A stretch of DNA of 47,552 nt, from positions 1 to 47,552 of IMG/VR virus record IMGVR_UViG_3300030090_002998; one strand, given 5' to 3'. The position numbers and the translations under genes are program-made. This stretch comes from a virus. The notes beneath the pieces were generated by a model, which had not been told where the DNA came from, ran no database searches, and saw only the letters and a list, made by a program, of their open reading frames with translations. Shown here in pieces: positions 39,801 through 47,552 of the stretch (position 1 is its first letter; each line of letters starts with the position of its first letter).

Positions 39801-42800
39801 ATTACTACCTATAATAGTTTCTTCTAACTTTCTAGGTTTTTGCAATTCTATAATGCCTTTATCTGCCTCTAATGTTCTATTAAAAATAGCATCCATTTGC
39901 TGATAGAAATCTTTTTTAGCACGCATAGGGATTGCTCTAGAAGAATGTAGCATCTTATAATATTGTGGCTTAGCTGGTTTATTCGGTGTAGGATTTCTTC
40001 GTATTGGACTTAACAACCAATAAGAAAAATAATCTTGCAATAAGCCATTTTGAATGCCACTATCTCTTTCTAAATCCTGCAATCGTTCCATCATAGATCG
40101 TATCTTACCATCTAGATCTAAATTCATAGTATTATCTCTTTCAGGATTCTTAAAGATTTCTTGTACATAATCTTTAATCTGAAATGCTTCTTCTTTTATT
40201 TTAGGAAACACGTCATCTACTACATTTACAACTTTACCTTTATCATAAAAAGCATTTTGTATATCTACAAATTGTTTGGTTAACAATTCCATAGTAGCAT
40301 ACTGTCCCATGTCTTTGCCAAACATATCATAGCCTTCATTCGGATCGTTTTCCATTGCCACTCTATGTGTATTTACATTTCTAAAACTTAACTCATCCGT
40401 TATAATGTCAAAATGTTTAGACAGGTATTCTTCTGCCTTCTTTTTATTTTCTCTAATTTTCAGCTTACCTGATCGCTCAAGCTCATAGCTTCTTTTAAGC
40501 TCTCTAAACAATCGCTCTTGTACAGTATTAATCCTACTATAATCAATTCCATCTCGAAACGTTCTCTGTAACTCTCGATTAATAGCAGGATGAATTAAAT
40601 CCAATCCTTCATTTTCTAGTGTAGCTCTTACAGCATTTAAATCTTTTATATATTCAAAATAATCTTTAGCTGTTTTGCCATCAGCACTTTGTTGCTTTGG
40701 CTTACTTAATCGTACGGTATTTTTAATTGCTTCTAATTTTGTCCCAGCAATATATCGTGTAAACTGATTGTAATTAGCTTCAACAGGTTTGCCGTTTATT
40801 TTAATACTAAATATTTTATCTAGTAACAAATTAGGTTGAAGGTTATACGGTATAATAGTTGGATCTTTACTAGCATCTGCTGCTTTATTTACCACCATTA
40901 CTTTTCTGTCTAAAAACTCTAAAAAATCTTCTTTGCTTTTTGTTTGAAGAGTTACCGTATATGGTTTTCCATCTGATTTTCTTTGCTTGTCTATTTTAAA
41001 AGTGCCACTTTTAGAATTAACAAAATCATACATAGACATTAAATGCTGTCCAGCCGTTAATCCTCTACCCAAGCCATCTTTACCTGTACTAGATCGCATA
41101 CCTGTTAATAAACGATAAGAAGGAGAAAAGATATTAAACTTATCTTCAAAACCTTCTTTTAGTTTTGTAGGAATATTTTTATCTACAAATAAATCATTTA
41201 AACTATTAACATAATCAGGATCTGTATCCCATCTAACTCTTTCATCTTTATTCTTTCTATAAAATTCTGTTAACTCTGGGCCTAGTCCTTGAAATATTTT
41301 TATACTATCAATGTCGTGGTCTGCACCTCCGAGGTATTGTTTATCTTTGGCATGTAATAACGCTCCTCCACCTCTTTGATTTGACCAGCCTCGAAAACGT
41401 ACAGCACGTGTTCCACTAACGGAATCAGCAGGAGTACGAATAATAAGAAAGGTAAGTGCATCGTCATAAGCTTTACGATCCTCTTTGGAAAGTCCTTTGG
41501 AGACGGCCCTAGTATACTGACTCCAAAGTTCGCCAAGGGAGAGTTGCTTGTCCCTAAAAACCACAGGCATCTGTCTTTGAGCATTATCAAGGTAGATTTC
41601 ACCATATTCTATATCCCTATTTCCTTTTTTTAACGGATCAAACTCTATATACTGGGTAATCTCTGGTGCATAATACCCTCGTAAAATAGATTTTGCACCA
41701 GTAGGTATAGTAGGGTTTGTAATTCTTTTTGTAAAAAATTTACGTAATGCATTGTGATAATTACGTCTGTTAAAACTCATAGTGTGTTTAGCTATATTAC
41801 TACCACCTAATGCTTGAGCTAACATTTCATTTTCTGAATGATAATCATTAAAAGAAAAATCGCTATCAAACTCTATGTCTTCATTCATAGGTTCATCATT
41901 TTCAAACTTAGTTTCAGCATTCATTAACTTATCAGATAAGAAAATAGATACAGGCTCATGCGGATTCATTTTTAGCTTATTTTTTAAAAAATCTAATGGA
42001 AGTTTGTTAAGAGTAAGTTTCTTTTCATTAAACTCTTTAACAAATGCATCTACATCTTCATTTTTATTAAAACTTTCTACTAGTTCCTGTGCTTCTTTAG
42101 TTCCCTGTAAAGAAGGACGTAATACATTTTCAAAGTACACTTTTGCAAATCCAGTTCCTTGTATATTGTTCATCTGGTTATAAAACTGAAGAACCACATC
42201 TGTACCAAAAATATCTTTTGGATTGTTTTCTCGTGTACCTGTACTAATTTGCAATGCATTCGTAGGTAAAGTAATAGGCTGTATGTTTTCACTACTCCAT
42301 TTACCATCTTTGCCATAAGTTAATTCTGTAATAGGCAAATTACCTTTTCGTTTTGCAGAAGATAACCAAACTACTTCATGTATATTGTTATCTCTCATAA
42401 ATTTATCCAATGGTTCTGCTGCAGTTTGACCACTTGTCTTTTGAGCAAATGCTCCTAAATCTGTTCTTGTAAATACAACAGGTTTATCCATTCCTGTTAA
42501 TTTTTTATCCAATCCTTTAGATGTTACCCTAGCATCAAAATGATCGTTTCTAATTGCAGAATGACCATCTTGATTAGCTAGATCTAAATCAGGAGATAAT
42601 ATAATATTGTAAGTTTCTCCATTATTAGTTCCAGCTACATCTTTAAAACTAGCTGGTTCCATGTAGTTAAAACGTGCAGTAGGTAACTGCATACGTTTAT
42701 TAAAATCAATTACGTTCTTTAAATATGGAGAATCTTCTTGTAAAAAACGATAGCTTTCTTCTACAGGTATACCTTCTAATTGAGACTCTGTAACTACATT

Positions 42801-44786
42801 GGATATATACTCACGTTGAAATAAATTTGCTACAGCATCCGATCTGCTACCTACCATATCATACTGCAATTCTAAAGCATCTTGATATTTCTGCTGTATT
42901 TCTTCTAACGATAATCCACTACGAGTAAAAATATTAAATATGTCATCTAAAGTATAATTATCATCTCTAAAATTGCTAGTAAATCCACTAACTTTATCTT
43001 TGTTAGGACTAAAAATGTATCTATTGTTTTCTGCTAAAACATTTTTAAGTAGCAATAAATCATCTTGCCCTACAGCATATTCTATTTCGTTATCTCTGTT
43101 TAACTTTTGTTGCAATAATTTAACAGGTGTTTGATTGTCTAATACAACATGAGTCAAATAACGTATATCAGCTTCAGGTGCTAACTTTTGAATAGGTAGT
43201 ATAGGAGCTTTCTCTCGTATCGTTACATCTTGAATACGTTTATTTTCTACAATATCTATTCTACCTGTACCACTATTTACATCTAAAAATGGCAAATCTA
43301 TTGGTTGCATAATGTTTAACTTGTCATCAAACCATGAACGCAATTCTCTGTCTATCTTTTGAGTAATTGCTTTTTTACCAAAGGTATCTTGTATGTTTAA
43401 CATAAATTGTTCTTTATTGCCATTTGATCCTTTAGCAAGGTTATCAATAGCAACCGTAACATCTATGTCTGTAGGAAACTTATCGGATTGTTTAAAAAGC
43501 TTTTTAGAAGTGTTCTTTAAGCGAATACGATCACGTTCAGCTACATCCATTTTGTCTAGCTGTTCACTATTGTATACGTTGTTTCTAAACACAACAGCAT
43601 CGTCCAATACTTTACGATTACGATTATATTGTTGCATCGCTTTTTGACGATAATAATCTAGTATATCTCTTTCTGTGTAGTCTCTATTGCTCTGATTAAA
43701 AAACTGTATAGCTCTATCTCGCCAGTTTATGTTCTGTCCAGCTTCTTGTGCTTTTCTATTTAAATACTTAAAAGCTAATCCAGCACTACCACCAGCTTGG
43801 TTGTTGCTAGACTCATATCCCATAGGATGCTCATATCGAATATAGTCTTGAGCTTCTTTGCTCATACTATTCCAATCTTTTGATTCCTCTGGTCTAAAAT
43901 TTTCTGCAGGATTACGATCTTTATTATACCATGTAGATGCTTCTCTATCTACTGCAGGTCTTGTTTTGTATCCAAAAAAGCCACCCAATAAATAGTTGTA
44001 TAACTGCATTTCTGTAGGCTCATCTGCTAATGTACTGGGAAGTCCAGTAACCAAAGAACCTACTCCTGCACGTAAAATTTGATTGGCTCTTTCTACTTGT
44101 TGAGGTGTACCTTTATATAAATTACCTAGACTAACAAAATTACCAATACCACCAAAAGCTCCACCTGCAATCGCTCCACCAATAAAGCCATCCATGACTG
44201 CATCTTCACCTTTCCATATATTGCTAATAGCACTCGCATATCCTAGTCCTACGGCCTCATCTGCTATTTGCCTACCTACAGTTCCCCTTTGTAAAAAACC
44301 TGCAGATTCTAAGCCTGTTTTTTGTAAGACTCTACCCAAGCCGTATTGTCCTGCTCTACTAAACTGCATGGGTATAGATTTTGTAGCTAATATATCAATG
44401 TGATCTAGTGCAGCTTGAGTAAAACGATTGCGAGTTGTATCTCCTGTAATTCGTCTTGCTACCTTAGAAGCTGCTAAGATAGGTGCTTTTGCAATTCCTG
44501 GGGCAAATCCAACTAGATGACCGATCTGTCTAAAAATAGCTTCACCTGTATTACGAGGTGTTTCAGGAATTAAATCAAAAGTAGTAAACCCTTCTACAGC
44601 TCCAGCAAATGCATTACGTACAGCTCTACTTAGATTAAAGTCGCTGTTAATTCTTTTAAAGTCTATGTTATTATTGTATGCTAGTTCTTCCAGTTGATCC
44701 AATTGATCATCTGTAAACATAGTAGGATTGGATCTATACGCAGTAACTAGCTCACGTACTTTATACGCTTCGTATTGTGATGCCAT
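36816..44786 (-). CDS. Giant internal virion protein with two-barrel RNA polymerase signature (candidate virion RNAP)
   Basis: 2656 aa. Residues 1-100 are a tag-like domain also found in the adjacent 166-aa protein. Residues about 730-820 hold QDGHSAIRNDHFD (D740, G741), K768 and VVWLSSAKRKGN (K812/K814), resembling the lysine-bearing first double-psi barrel of single-chain RNA polymerases. Residues 1114-1165 hold LIIRTPADSVSG (R1117, P1119) then GGADHDIDSIKIF, i.e. D1156-x-D1158-x-D1160, 39 residues after the RTP; cellular beta' has NRAPT and NADFDGDQM 35 residues apart. The long remainder ends in hydrophobic segments. Known relatives are YonO, QDE-1 and the crAss-like virion polymerase. The alternative is a degenerate or coincidental match in a large ejection protein. 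Confidence 0.62.
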   Translation of the reverse strand: MASQYEAYKVRELVTAYRSNPTMFTDDQLDQLEELAYNNNIDFKRINSDFNLSRAVRNAFAGAVEGFTTFDLIPETPRNTGEAIFRQIGHLVGFAPGIAKAPILAASKVARRITGDTTRNRFTQAALDHIDILATKSIPMQFSRAGQYGLGRVLQKTGLESAGFLQRGTVGRQIADEAVGLGYASAISNIWKGEDAVMDGFIGGAIAGGAFGGIGNFVSLGNLYKGTPQQVERANQILRAGVGSLVTGLPSTLADEPTEMQLYNYLLGGFFGYKTRPAVDREASTWYNKDRNPAENFRPEESKDWNSMSKEAQDYIRYEHPMGYESSNNQAGGSAGLAFKYLNRKAQEAGQNINWRDRAIQFFNQSNRDYTERDILDYYRQKAMQQYNRNRKVLDDAVVFRNNVYNSEQLDKMDVAERDRIRLKNTSKKLFKQSDKFPTDIDVTVAIDNLAKGSNGNKEQFMLNIQDTFGKKAITQKIDRELRSWFDDKLNIMQPIDLPFLDVNSGTGRIDIVENKRIQDVTIREKAPILPIQKLAPEADIRYLTHVVLDNQTPVKLLQQKLNRDNEIEYAVGQDDLLLLKNVLAENNRYIFSPNKDKVSGFTSNFRDDNYTLDDIFNIFTRSGLSLEEIQQKYQDALELQYDMVGSRSDAVANLFQREYISNVVTESQLEGIPVEESYRFLQEDSPYLKNVIDFNKRMQLPTARFNYMEPASFKDVAGTNNGETYNIILSPDLDLANQDGHSAIRNDHFDARVTSKGLDKKLTGMDKPVVFTRTDLGAFAQKTSGQTAAEPLDKFMRDNNIHEVVWLSSAKRKGNLPITELTYGKDGKWSSENIQPITLPTNALQISTGTRENNPKDIFGTDVVLQFYNQMNNIQGTGFAKVYFENVLRPSLQGTKEAQELVESFNKNEDVDAFVKEFNEKKLTLNKLPLDFLKNKLKMNPHEPVSIFLSDKLMNAETKFENDEPMNEDIEFDSDFSFNDYHSENEMLAQALGGSNIAKHTMSFNRRNYHNALRKFFTKRITNPTIPTGAKSILRGYYAPEITQYIEFDPLKKGNRDIEYGEIYLDNAQRQMPVVFRDKQLSLGELWSQYTRAVSKGLSKEDRKAYDDALTFLIIRTPADSVSGTRAVRFRGWSNQRGGGALLHAKDKQYLGGADHDIDSIKIFQGLGPELTEFYRKNKDERVRWDTDPDYVNSLNDLFVDKNIPTKLKEGFEDKFNIFSPSYRLLTGMRSSTGKDGLGRGLTAGQHLMSMYDFVNSKSGTFKIDKQRKSDGKPYTVTLQTKSKEDFLEFLDRKVMVVNKAADASKDPTIIPYNLQPNLLLDKIFSIKINGKPVEANYNQFTRYIAGTKLEAIKNTVRLSKPKQQSADGKTAKDYFEYIKDLNAVRATLENEGLDLIHPAINRELQRTFRDGIDYSRINTVQERLFRELKRSYELERSGKLKIRENKKKAEEYLSKHFDIITDELSFRNVNTHRVAMENDPNEGYDMFGKDMGQYATMELLTKQFVDIQNAFYDKGKVVNVVDDVFPKIKEEAFQIKDYVQEIFKNPERDNTMNLDLDGKIRSMMERLQDLERDSGIQNGLLQDYFSYWLLSPIRRNPTPNKPAKPQYYKMLHSSRAIPMRAKKDFYQQMDAIFNRTLEADKGIIELQKPRKLEETIIGSNAKVFDTLDTLVSKNALENIAFTDKDLVEVQKLQETIKTNPAGVDFNNWFINYTNSKGQARDITTMTMDDVKEVNKYLKELDTVEGLPVYLKDWHTSPMTLERKLQKMNFLTRGIKARKAVLTSKGMVDREFVKIMSPIESIRLAVNDMERNINIYDRKALLMRKDLERSLANISSVPNVRGTYIKELIEYREGRKTLEQLDKSIDQKKFLQLNDSATKFFKDMWQFVAVKDKTGNDFEWSKIDKDKQYGRINNYIKYDKNGKFDLKHFENTVMNAKPTDAIIKTVGIDGLMRYNYEYRLEKLIQSKNPKNPKLFREQQRANKPFYPRRKRNFDTYIHHSIRKVNEKTLLEQAEWLNRQAEKGNLNRLSRDLAMNNPFFDINSRITIGTDYEVAFEQSRGSYASPLKKRGEDSVPFKKDEGLFKDYQDAIIRGYFRNLTKFKAQGDIDAFLDNMQNYKPAPNEAKKFKDLYKGVSLTEIPDNQRYNNYVDVWADFIRTYAETSMGYQTTFSTKQKTPQGRKLLHLNKYNMFYVTSDEVGANQLEKIYKSRFGGKDTIPFINKKLIPQDPQARQMFYYNLIRNWGAMEAKYQLMSLLFNTGSFVNNVFGGTTQTAAYAGLENLKDAGNMKVVNDLLLTDQYGVSKVFLNNGKPVKSFKDISEWLEENGFYDNYLQNEFDFNPELTTRLKELGHSFKDFNRDMLTALKSKKGNRDESVSDVLNKYGVSDIMLKTGGFFMQESERINRKKAFLAGALQYIKGTGRLGKDLTLADDQVIEHAMNAIRYSQFFYQNAERPLFMSTSTGKVLSRFKLFAFNSVRIRKEYYRQAKELGMNPNSKEFKRLERQITADLWMYMLGAAFMFSLFDTTLPPPYDWIQSLADYTFGTKKQKEMAYFNDPLGPLSILKPPIARIPEAAGELLTGNWDEFTDYTMYTLLPFGRGIRQAVQLSDDRVGRGMDRAPEILFRVPYNQFINRVERAKSKKKRMDYIEELLENS

Positions 44787-44790
44787 TTAT

Positions 44791-45291
44791 TTAAAAAGGT
44801 AAATCGCCAGATGTTAATTGAAGTAAATTATTTCTTCTATTCATATCAGGTCTTATGGCATTGTCATAATAAAATTGAGTAAAATTATCAGCATCTACAT
44901 CAGCTCCACCATAATTAGTCATTGAATTTCCACCACTACTTTTTTTGCCACGCTTAAAACGATTTATAAGGCCTCTGCCACCTTTGACTAAACCAACACC
45001 ACCAGCTACTCCACCTCCTACTAAGCCAAGAAGACTAGCTAGTTCTTCTTCTCCTGTATCTCCAAATACAGTTTCACCTCTAGTAGTAGGACGAAACTTA
45101 TCTGGTATCAAACCAAATGCAGCCGTATCTACTAAATCAAATAATCCTTTTTGTATCGGTTTGCTTTCTCTTTCAAACCTAGTATTCATACCTTGAGCAA
45201 GTTGAGCTATAAACTCTGCTTCTTCATCGGTATACCTATCTGGATTCTCGTTATACTGTTCTATTAATTGTACTATTTGATATGGATCCAT
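44791..45291 (-). CDS. Internal virion protein sharing its N-terminus with the giant protein
   Basis: 166 aa. Residues 1-100 (MDPYQIVQLIEQYNENPDRY, then GLFDLVDTAAFGLIPDKFRP and TTRGETVF) parallel the start of the 2656-aa protein (YKVRELVTAYRSNP, TFDLIPETPRNTGEAIF). Then comes a Gly-rich hydrophobic segment LLGLVGGGVAGGVGLVKGG and a basic patch, suited to membrane insertion. The stop lies 4 bases before the giant gene. Likely co-packaged and ejected with it. Confidence 0.65.
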   Translation of the reverse strand: MDPYQIVQLIEQYNENPDRYTDEEAEFIAQLAQGMNTRFERESKPIQKGLFDLVDTAAFGLIPDKFRPTTRGETVFGDTGEEELASLLGLVGGGVAGGVGLVKGGRGLINRFKRGKKSSGGNSMTNYGGADVDADNFTQFYYDNAIRPDMNRRNNLLQLTSGDLPF

Positions 45292-45292
45292 T

Positions 45293-45910
45293 CTATCCTC
45301 CCAACCTCTGTAATAGTTGATTTAATTGTGCTTGATTCAAAATATTATTTGGATTGTTTTGTCTGTATAGAGATAACAATTCAGGTGCATATTGAGGAAC
45401 AAAACCATAATCAGGCAACGTAGGAACAGATACTTCTGGCATCTTACCTCTTCTACCTTCAAACTCTTTTGTTAGTAAATCTTCAACACGTCTTTCATAT
45501 TCTTTTTTGCCACCAGTAATTCCTAAAGGATCTCCATATGGAGTATAACCACCAATATTTAATAAATCTGTACGCATTGGATCTTTTTTTTGCTTTGTAA
45601 TAAACTCAAGACGATCACGTTTATACTTATCTGCTTCACGTTTGGTTTTTTCTACATTAAAAAACTCACGAAATGTATCTGCTCCAGCTTTATCTCTGTC
45701 TATAATACGTTGCTCTTGCCTATCCAAACGTCCTTCTCGAATATTAGCTTGTCTAGCCATTTCATTTAGACGATTTTGCTCCATGTTCATTTGAGTATTA
45801 AACTGTCTTTCTTGAGACTGCATTCTTCTGTTCTGCATTACGTAGTTTAGTAATGTGTTTTGTAAGTTATCAACAACTTGAAAACCTACCATTGCTGGAT
45901 CTACTGCCAT
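45293..45910 (-). CDS. Coiled-coil internal virion protein
   Basis: 205 aa. Residues about 20-110 are a Gln/Arg/Met-rich coiled coil (YVMQNRRMQSQERQFNTQMN and on); the C-terminal part is Pro/Asn-rich and ends NQLLQRLGG. It is one base from the following 166-aa gene. Composition is typical of podovirus internal core or ejection proteins. Confidence 0.6.
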   Translation of the reverse strand: MAVDPAMVGFQVVDNLQNTLLNYVMQNRRMQSQERQFNTQMNMEQNRLNEMARQANIREGRLDRQEQRIIDRDKAGADTFREFFNVEKTKREADKYKRDRLEFITKQKKDPMRTDLLNIGGYTPYGDPLGITGGKKEYERRVEDLLTKEFEGRRGKMPEVSVPTLPDYGFVPQYAPELLSLYRQNNPNNILNQAQLNQLLQRLGG

Positions 45911-45919
45911 AATAAACTC

Positions 45920-46405
45920 CTAATTAAGTAAAATTGGTTTATATTTATAATCTTTTTTCATTTGCTTATTTGTTGGATATATCTTGTTAAAAGAATAAAG
46001 ATTGGGATATATTTTTTTAGATTTTCTCCAATCTGTAATTAATCTTCCATCTTGTACAATTTTATTACCTACTACAGTTTTTAAAATTGAAACTTTCTTT
46101 TTGGTTTTTGTATAATCTATTGGCTTTTGATCCCAATGACAAATATCAATAAATACATTGTGTTTTATACCTAGCTTAATAGCATCTATCATTAAAGTTT
46201 GTAACTCTTTGTATTTAGGATTATTTGTTAAAACTATATCTATATCCAATGTATTCCAACCCTGTGCAAAACCACTAGCTAACCATGTATCGTATTTATT
46301 AACATTCTCTAATTTTAAATACTCTTTTAACCAATTTTTAAAACTAAAAATTGTAGGTCGTTGAAAATTGCAATTAAATGTATAATTACCGTATTGCCAA
46401 ATCAT
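45920..46405 (-). CDS. Nucleotidyltransferase-fold protein
   Basis: 161 aa. SGFAQGWNTLDIDIVLTN fits the pol-beta-type nucleotidyltransferase signature (G....DhDhV; D54, D56), with a third acidic residue D87 in VFIDICHW. Such minimal enzymes transfer a nucleotide to protein, RNA or a small molecule. Similar genes sit beside structural genes in other marine phages, from memory. The target here is unknown. It overlaps the upstream structural gene by one base. The C-terminal 60 residues are basic. Confidence 0.6.
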   Translation of the reverse strand: MIWQYGNYTFNCNFQRPTIFSFKNWLKEYLKLENVNKYDTWLASGFAQGWNTLDIDIVLTNNPKYKELQTLMIDAIKLGIKHNVFIDICHWDQKPIDYTKTKKKVSILKTVVGNKIVQDGRLITDWRKSKKIYPNLYSFNKIYPTNKQMKKDYKYKPILLN

Positions 46406-47163
46406 TAACTACCACCATAATCTTGCCCAGTTCCCCAACTACTTGCTCCTCCTACTGATCCACCATCTATATAACCAATAGGAACTGCATTTGTACCTGC
46501 TGTATTTCCAGTATACGATACATTAAACTCGTCTTCACCAGATGCCATAATATTTCCTAATGCTGTTGTTAATGCATCTTGATAATCTGTTTCAGCATCT
46601 TGATAATCATACTGCATACCCAATATATCCGATTGAAAACCTGCCATAGATTGATTCAAACCTGTTCTGTATTGATTACCTGCAGCACGTAAACCACTCA
46701 TCATCCTGTTTGCACTAGCTCCACCTATTCCTTGAACACTAGCTAAACCTTGACCACCAGTCATATTTAATAAATTTTGTTGTCCTGATAATTGTTGAGC
46801 ACTCATATCAAAACCAAGACCAGTTCTTGCCATGCCTACTTGAGTATTCATTCTATCGTAAGCAGTATTCAACCTATCCATACTAGGTAAAAATGCTAAA
46901 CTAGATTCATCTAAATCTGTTACATTAATACCTTGCTCGCTTAAAAATTGTATTTGATTTTGCCCTGCTGGATTATTAATTGGACTTCCTTGTTGGATAT
47001 AAGGATTAATAGTATTTTGATCCCAATTGTATTGATAAGGATTTGGGTTTGTTGGGTTAAAATTAGTTTGTTGTTGATCTTGATACAAAGATTCTGCAGA
47101 TCCACCACTTAGCATGGTTCGTTCAAGATTACTTGTATCTACAATATGATCTGGTCTATGCAT
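46405..47163 (-). CDS. Gln/Asn/Gly-rich virion protein
   Basis: 252 aa, low complexity. The N-terminal third is Asn/Gln/Pro-rich (NPNPYQYNWDQNTINPYIQQ), the centre is helical and Met/Gly-rich (ASANRMMSGLRAAGNQYRTG, SMAGFQSDILGMQYDYQDAE) and the end is Gly/Ser-rich. Composition like internal virion proteins. Lies one base after the upstream Pro-rich gene. Confidence 0.6.
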   Translation of the reverse strand: MHRPDHIVDTSNLERTMLSGGSAESLYQDQQQTNFNPTNPNPYQYNWDQNTINPYIQQGSPINNPAGQNQIQFLSEQGINVTDLDESSLAFLPSMDRLNTAYDRMNTQVGMARTGLGFDMSAQQLSGQQNLLNMTGGQGLASVQGIGGASANRMMSGLRAAGNQYRTGLNQSMAGFQSDILGMQYDYQDAETDYQDALTTALGNIMASGEDEFNVSYTGNTAGTNAVPIGYIDGGSVGGASSWGTGQDYGGS

Positions 47164-47164
47164 T

Positions 47165-47552
47165 TTATTGAACTCCTATCATACTGTTAAAAATATCTGA
47201 CACATAATTAGATGGTGAAGGTGGTCTAGGTGGCCCATATACCATGTTTAAAAAGTTATTAGGTTGTGCTACTGCAGTTGTACTACCCATAGCTGTATTC
47301 ATAGCAGGTGTAGGTATACTCATTGTAGGAGTTGTTGATACTGCTGGAGTCGGCAATGAAATAGAAGGTGCAGGCATAGGCCCTTGCATAGGAGCTTGTA
47401 TAGCTCTAGATGGATCTAATAATGTATTTGATCCCATCCCTGCAGGTTGATATGCTTGTGCTCCTGCTATATTTGCTGTTGCTGGTGTAGGCAATTGATT
47501 ACCAGATGCAATATTTCTAACTCTGCCTAATCCTTTTTGTATAGCTGGATTC
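47165..47552 (-). CDS. Pro/Thr-rich virion protein, C-terminal part (cut by window end)
   Basis: The frame is open to the right edge (reading NPAIQKGLGRVRNIASGNQL, then PTPATANIAGAQAYQPAGMG), so the in-frame TTG at 47494 is not needed as a start. It is Pro/Ala/Thr-rich with PTPAV, PTPAM repeats and ends SDIFNSMIGVQ. The first bases repeat the NPA codons found at the left window edge in the same frame, so this is probably the second half of the gene beginning at 466. Confidence 0.65.
   Translation of the reverse strand, partial: NPAIQKGLGRVRNIASGNQLPTPATANIAGAQAYQPAGMGSNTLLDPSRAIQAPMQGPMPAPSISLPTPAVSTTPTMSIPTPAMNTAMGSTTAVAQPNNFLNMVYGPPRPPSPSNYVSDIFNSMIGVQ

Overview
The window looks like the near-complete genome of a temperate, short-tailed (podovirus-like) dsDNA phage. 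The DNA is AT-rich. Most genes carry strong AGGAG-type ribosome sites, so the host is a bacterium that uses Shine-Dalgarno initiation; I cannot name it. There are no host housekeeping genes. The portal is P22-like, adaptor-like and nozzle-like neck proteins are present, and there is no tape measure, tube or sheath gene, which is why I call it a podovirus. A tyrosine integrase beside a tRNA-Val(GAC) 3' fragment (probable attP) indicates lysogeny.

Layout. Late genes are all on the minus strand from about 22.2 kb down to base 1, and apparently continue at the other end of the window (47.55 down to 36.8 kb), because both window ends cut a gene and share an in-frame 10-base overlap. In late-transcription order they are: a small gene, an 18-bp-period palindrome array, small and large terminase, portal, a HELGH zincin, scaffold, major capsid, decoration-like protein, neck/adaptor proteins, a coiled-coil tail protein, a large tail fibre, small virion proteins, a lysis block (BhlA-like holin, small membrane protein, M15 endolysin), three tiny Lys-rich proteins, a calcineurin-type phosphoesterase, a nozzle-like protein, then (after the ends are joined) Gly/Pro-rich virion proteins, a nucleotidyltransferase-fold protein, internal virion proteins and a 2656-residue protein.

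Early genes are all on the plus strand from 22.5 to 35.7 kb: small ORFans, an HTH regulator with its own sigma70-type promoter, a DUF932-like protein, a Sak3/DUF1071-type annealing protein, an SSB-like protein, an AEP primase-DnaB helicase fusion, a Holliday-resolvase-like nuclease, and a long run of tiny ORFans. No DNA polymerase is visible, so replication probably uses the host enzyme.

Most interesting points. (1) The 2656-aa protein in the internal-virion-protein cluster carries what I read as both signatures of a two-barrel RNA polymerase (D1156-x-D-x-D preceded by an RTP motif, and an upstream DG...K...SSAK segment), suggesting a polymerase packaged in the virion as in crAss-like phages. 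(2) Its N-terminus is paralogous to the adjacent 166-aa protein, a possible packaging or ejection tag. (3) A 13-base motif (CTGCTTCCTTTAT) recurs six times, only in early plus-strand gaps, often as the 3' arm of a hairpin, and a 17-base leader (AATAACGTAGGAGTTAC) heads nine genes. (4) Several gaps hold compact RNA structures with no assigned function.
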